Source: Scenedesmus sp. ARA3 (Eukaryota > Chlorophyta > Chlorophyceae > Sphaeropleales > Scenedesmaceae). From it: a stretch of 20,546 nucleotides of DNA. The DNA lies in the NCBI GenBank assembly GCA_004335835.1, contig RWJK01000312.1, positions 1-20,546 on the forward strand. Reading direction: 5' to 3'. A model generated the notes under the pieces. The model did not search any database. It was not told the origin of the DNA and saw only the letters and a list, made by a program, of their open reading frames with translations. This document shows, piece after piece, positions 17,397-20,546 of this stretch. Position 1 is the first letter of the stretch. Every line of letters starts with the position of its first letter. A program made the position numbers and the translations under genes.

Positions 17397-17651
17397 TCAG
17401 GGCTCAAACGAGGGCGCCTGGCGCTTGCCGCCCCAGCTCGCCTCGTAGATCAGGCGCGGCAGCAGCTCCTTGTAGGGGTCTGCCTCCCTGCTGCGCAGCA
17501 GGTAGCCCAGGCCGTCCTCCACCTCCTGCTTGATGTCCGCGTACAGCGCCTGGCAGGCTGCACGGTCGGCCGCCAGCTCGGGGCTGGTGGGGATGGGCTT
17601 GCGGAAGATGAAGTAGGTGCGCTGCGGCAGGTTGGGCGTGAAGAAGCCCGG
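17397..17651 (-). CDS. PES: PES gene, last exon and stop
   Basis: 255 nt, phase 0 in (acceptor CTGCAG|CCG), stop TGA at 17399-17397. It reads PGFFTPNLPQRTYFIFRKPI, YADIKQEVEDGLGYLLRSRE, ADPYKELLPRLIYEASWGGK, ending SFEP. The Y-x-x-F-x-K-P-I and R-E-x-D-P-Y motifs and the SFEP tail match plant PES proteins end to end, so the C-terminus is complete. Confidence 0.92.
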   Translation of the reverse strand, partial: PGFFTPNLPQRTYFIFRKPIPTSPELAADRAACQALYADIKQEVEDGLGYLLRSREADPYKELLPRLIYEASWGGKRQAPSFEP

Positions 17652-20374
17652 CTGCAGCCGGGGAGGGACAAGGTGCGGGGCGCAGCAGGACAGCAGCAGA
17701 GGAACGATGTCAGTTGCAATGCAACACCTGAGCGCAGGCTTACACGCAGTGCAGAGGCTGACCTGCATTGCGAACGCGCTCGTCCCTTGAATGGTGTCAG
17801 AAACGTACATCACAAGTATGTACGTAAAACCCCATATCAGCGTGCAGACACAGTCGAAGCTGCCTGCATGTAGGCAATCATCATGCATGACAGACTTGCT
17901 GAGATATGCTCAAATACACAGCCGCCCACCTTGCCAAAGGCCTCCAGGTCCTCCATGGTAGCATTCACACCGACACGCGCGGCAGGGATGCGCCGCAGCC
18001 GCTCCGCGTCCTCCTCGCGCTGCTGCCAGGGCAGCCTGAACGGCAGCGGAGGCAGCAGCTTCTGCAGCTGCTCCAGCTCCTCCGCTGACAGGTGGTGCGT
18101 CACCGCCTCATCACAGCCGATGGCTGCGAATGGCACGATGGTGGCGCCAAACTTGGCTGCCATGCGCACAAACTCGGCCTTGCCTGGCCACACGATCTTG
18201 TAGGTCTCGCCCTTGCGCTTGAAGGCCTGCGCAGCGCACAGACAGAGAAGGGCATGGGAATGGTGAGTGTGGAGCTGTTGCAGGGCAGCTGCGCAGGCAT
18301 GCACGCGAGAGTACAGCTTGCAGGAAAACACACAGCAGCAAGGCTTTCCCAGGGGGCATGCCAGCGTGAAAGACTGCCTGCGTTCAGCTTGCTGCATGCT
18401 GCGGGCGCGTCAATCAGGGTGCACACAAGCTAGCAGGCGCAAACAAAGTATCTATCTGGACCGCACACCAACACCTGCCTCACCTCACGGGCACCGCCAG
18501 GGTACAGCAGTACGATCTCGCCGTTGGCCAGCAGCTTGTGCATGTTCTTGCCGTTCACAGGCACTGCGCCGTACGTGCTCAGCAGGCTGCTGAATTGCGC
18601 TGCACCTGCACCCTCATCTTTCTCGTCCTTGCTGCTGCTGCTGCTGCCGTCCTCACGCATGCCGCTGGACCTGCCAGCTGCTGTAAGCGCCTCAGGCCCT
18701 GCAAACACCACAGGGTGCGCCAGGCCACGAGGCAGCACCCCAAGCTCATCCACAAACTGGTTGATCATGGGGTACATGTCTCCTGCAAAGAACTGGTGGT
18801 TGCCCACCAGCAGCACGGGCCGCTGGTGCACAGGCACGCCGCTCAGCCCGCGCACTATTTGGCCGTCTGCTGTGGTGCTGTAGTACACGGGGCTGGTCAG
18901 CCGCTTGATGGTGGACACCAAGCCCTCAGAGTCCAGCTGCAGCTCGCGTGAGGTGGGCAGCTGGATGGGGACAGTCTTGCCGAAGCTGGCAGCGCCGCCG
19001 TCCGAGGCCTTCGTGCTGGGACGGCCATTGGACATGCGGCGCTCAGTGATGTAGAAGCCCTCAGCCTAAAGGATGGGGCAAGCGAGTGATGGCAGCGCGG
19101 CAGGCAGCAGGCCAGACAGTGCAGAAAGTGAGTGGCCAGCGCAGCGGCACGGGGGACGTAGGGTGCTTGCAACGTTTACATCCAAAGCAGCGCCCCATGC
19201 ACTGAATGCATGACACTTTCCCTGCGCGAGTGCAGATGCTGCTGCTGACACCTCCTAGATGCCCAATCAACAGCTGTTGCACCCTGGGCATTGTACGAAC
19301 ACCTGCAGCAGCATCCAGCCCGCGAAGGCTTGCACATAATGCTGCACCACTACCTCCACCAACACTGCCACGACCACTACCACCAGCAGGTGCACGCACC
19401 TCCAGCAGCTGCACCAGGTCCACGCCAGCCTCCTGCAACAGCGCATGACTCCTGTTGGGCAGAATGCGGCTGCGCGCGCGCGGCAGCGCCTTGCCCAGCC
19501 TCACCGCCTCCTCCCTGCTAGGGATGAGCAGGTCCTGGTCCCCTGCCAGCACCAGCACGCGCTGCTGGATGTCCTTGAGGCGCGGCGTGAGCCAGGCGCT
19601 GCCCTGCTGCAGCAGCGTCAGCCGCCACGCCAGCGTCTCTGGCGGCAGCACCAGGCGCAGCGCGCCCAGCTGGGGAGCCAGGTCGATGAGGCCCTGCGGC
19701 AGCAACCACGACGGCAGCAGAGCGACGTCAGCACGGCGCATGTGTTGAACAAACACTGCAGCAAGTAGTGGCACGCTGATTCAGGTCCACTGAAAAGTAA
19801 CAAATGCTGTTGATTGCATGTCCGGCCGTGCTGCTACACAATGCTCATGAGAGGTTGCGCCAGCAACGCCCTGGGCGCATGTCGGTTGCTGGATGTCTTG
19901 AACCGATCAAACTGCAGCAGCCATGGACACTGCAGTGGCCACTTACATAGAGCAAGTCTGACGCCTGCTGGGGCAGCGGCGCGCGGCTGTCCACGTCGTT
20001 CAGCGCCATGCTGATGGGGTTGGACATGATGGGCGCCAGCGCAAACGGCAGCAGCTTGTACACATCAGCCGGCAGCTGCGAGGAGCAGCAGTGCACCAGG
20101 CAGCATCAGTCAGCAACACCAGCAAGCCACAGAGTGCTTGTGCACTGCGATGCAGCAGCACTGTGGACAAGCAGGTGACACGGGCAAAAGCAAGGCGCGG
20201 GTTACATGCGCAAACAGCTTCTGCTGACTGTAGTAAACAATGCACAGCAATGCATCCAGCTGCACCTGCTTAGCTGCTGGCTGCCATGCTGCTGGCGGCA
20301 CCCACCTGGGTGAGCAGCGGGCCCAGTGCTGGCCATGGAGTGTTGGTGAAGCTGCTGGCTGGGTTGACCAGCAC
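17397..20374 (-). CDS. PES: Phytyl ester synthase / diacylglycerol acyltransferase family protein (5' partial, six exons)
   Basis: Six exons (541 codons) join in phase 0 throughout, forming the C-terminal two thirds of the plastid PES1/PES2 family (about 700 residues in plants). Order: the end of an alpha/beta-hydrolase lobe (VLVNPASSF; VLVLAGDQDLLIPS with the catalytic-type Asp; NRSHALLQEAG with the His), then an acyltransferase lobe (VGNHQFFAGD, GLAHPVVFAG, LLYPGGARE, KIVWPGKAEFVRMAAKFGAT, IVPFAAIG), ending in YFIFRKPI and a C-terminal SFEP. Known of the family: it esterifies phytol released from chlorophyll, and diacylglycerol, with fatty acids in plastoglobules or thylakoids during stress and senescence. 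The upstream nucleophile-elbow Ser, the start codon and any transit peptide lie beyond 20546. Oddities: Ser replaces the usual Gly before the hydrolase His, and a Ser/acidic insertion sits in the acyltransferase lobe. Confidence 0.92.
17930..18226 (-). CDS. PES: PES gene exon (acyltransferase lobe, C-terminal half)
   Basis: 297 nt, phase 0-0 (acceptor GCTGCGCAG|GCC, donor GGCAAG|GTGGGC). It reads AFKRKGETYKIVWPGKAEFV, RMAAKFGATIVPFAAIGCDE, HHLSAEELEQLQKLLPPLP. It joins GGARE of the previous exon to give the continuous PGGARE-AFKRKGE-YK motif of the family. Confidence 0.92.
18484..19065 (-). CDS. PES: PES gene exon (acyltransferase lobe, N-terminal half)
   Basis: 582 nt, 194 codons, phase 0-0 (acceptor CCTTTAG|GCT, donor CGTGAG|GTGAGG). 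It reads AEGFYITERRMSN, SPVYYSTTADGQIVRGLSGV, PVLLVGNHQFFAGDMYPM, HPVVFAG and LLYPGGARE. The HQFFAGD block (H-x5-D) is the family's counterpart of the acyltransferase HX4D motif. A low-complexity insertion rich in Ser, Lys, Asp and Glu (about 25 residues, encoded at 18596-18660) separates HPVVFAG from the STYGAVPV segment; it overlaps a GCT triplet run. Confidence 0.9.
19400..19693 (-). CDS. PES: PES gene exon (hydrolase Asp/His region)
   Basis: 294 nt, phase 0-0 (acceptor CTGCCGCAG|GGC, donor CTGGAG|GTGCGT). It reads VLPPETLAWRLTLLQQGSAW, then VLVLAGDQDLLIPSREEAVR and ILPNRSHALLQEAGVDLVQL. The Asp in GDQD and the His in RSH are the expected catalytic-triad positions. Confidence 0.9.
19947..20075 (-). 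CDS. PES: PES gene exon (hydrolase cap region)
   Basis: 129 nt, phase 0-0 (acceptor CCTCGCAG|CTG, donor CTCTAT|GTAAGT, a consensus donor). It reads LPADVYKLLPFALAPIMSNP, then ISMALNDVDSRAPLPQQASD. The pattern P-x-x-x-Y-x-L-L-P-F-x-L-x-x-I-M-x-x-P-I-x-M-A is typical of PES proteins. Confidence 0.88.
20306..20374 (-). CDS. PES: PES gene, first visible exon (hydrolase lobe)
   Basis: 69 nt, 23 codons, phase 0-0 (acceptor GTCTTCAG|GTG, donor CCCAG|GTGGGT). It reads VLVNPASSFTNTPWPALGPL. The LVNPA-S-SF motif follows the nucleophile Ser strand in this family. Confidence 0.88.
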
Positions 20375-20483
20375 CTGAAGACGGCAGCAGCAGCAGCACG
20401 AGTGAGAGCTCAACTCACGGTTGTGCATTGTGTCAGCGCCTGACAAAGAGGCCAGTGTTGCAGCAAGCTGGGCATCTGCTGCA

Positions 20484-20546
20484 CCAGCTACTACCCGACT
20501 TTCCAGCATGCCAGCTACTACCCGACTTTCCAGCATGCCAGCTACT
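20484..20546. repeat. 27-bp minisatellite running off the window
   Basis: A 27-bp unit beginning CCAGCTACTACCCGACTTTC starts at 20484, 20511 and 20538, exact over the 2.3 copies visible. It is in the intron upstream of the first visible PES exon, and the array continues past the window edge. Confidence 0.93.

Noticed and set aside
17322..17873. 183-codon plus-strand open frame rich in Ala, Gln and Leu
   Set aside because: Antisense to the last PES exon, whose minus-strand reading matches the family to the C-terminus.

Overview
The window looks like nuclear DNA of a green alga (Chlorophyta). Reasons: spliceosomal GT-AG introns of roughly 170-800 bp interrupt nearly every domain; the minus-strand gene belongs to a plant and algal plastid lipid family; CTG/GCT triplet runs are abundant; and a short TTTAGGG tract of plant and chlorophyte telomere type lies in one intron. 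The genus cannot be read from the sequence. No rRNA, tRNA, CRISPR, IS element or other prokaryotic-style feature was seen. All exon models below were joined by eye from splice sites, intron phase and domain similarity.

Two genes meet tail to tail. (1) Plus strand, about 1553-13931 (the 3' end may reach about 14750): a secreted multidomain protein of roughly 1,600 residues in at least 24 exons. In order it has a signal peptide, an ephrin-receptor-like Cys-rich region, an uncharacterised (perhaps SEA-like) segment, a run of eight sushi-like Cys modules with one module per exon, two cadherin-like/VCBS-type modules, and a C-terminal series of SBBP-type beta-propeller repeats. I recognise the domain types but know no named protein with this whole architecture. 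(2) Minus strand, 20374 down to 17397: the C-terminal two thirds of a phytyl ester synthase / diacylglycerol acyltransferase of the plastid PES family, in six clean exons. Its 5' end lies beyond the right edge.

Layout: 1-1552 has no supported gene (presumed upstream region of gene 1, with a short tandem repeat). 1553-3311 is the N-terminal part of gene 1. 3677-8208 is the sushi block. 8514-9584 is the cadherin-like pair. 9853-13931 is the beta-propeller block, with one unresolved gap at 11334-11921. 13932-14750 holds uncertain 3' exons or UTR. 14750-17396 shows no convincing gene. 17397-20374 is gene 2, and 20375-20546 is its intron, ending in a 27-bp minisatellite.

The most interesting content is in gene 1. 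Metazoan-style extracellular modules (sushi) sit on phase 1-1 symmetric exons, the classic signature of exon shuffling, and are joined to cadherin-like and SBBP domains otherwise best known from bacterial surface proteins. The sushi modules carry an extra cysteine pair, and one exon was duplicated fairly recently. One cadherin-like exon carries a single-base frameshift. The two genes show no functional link beyond adjacency.
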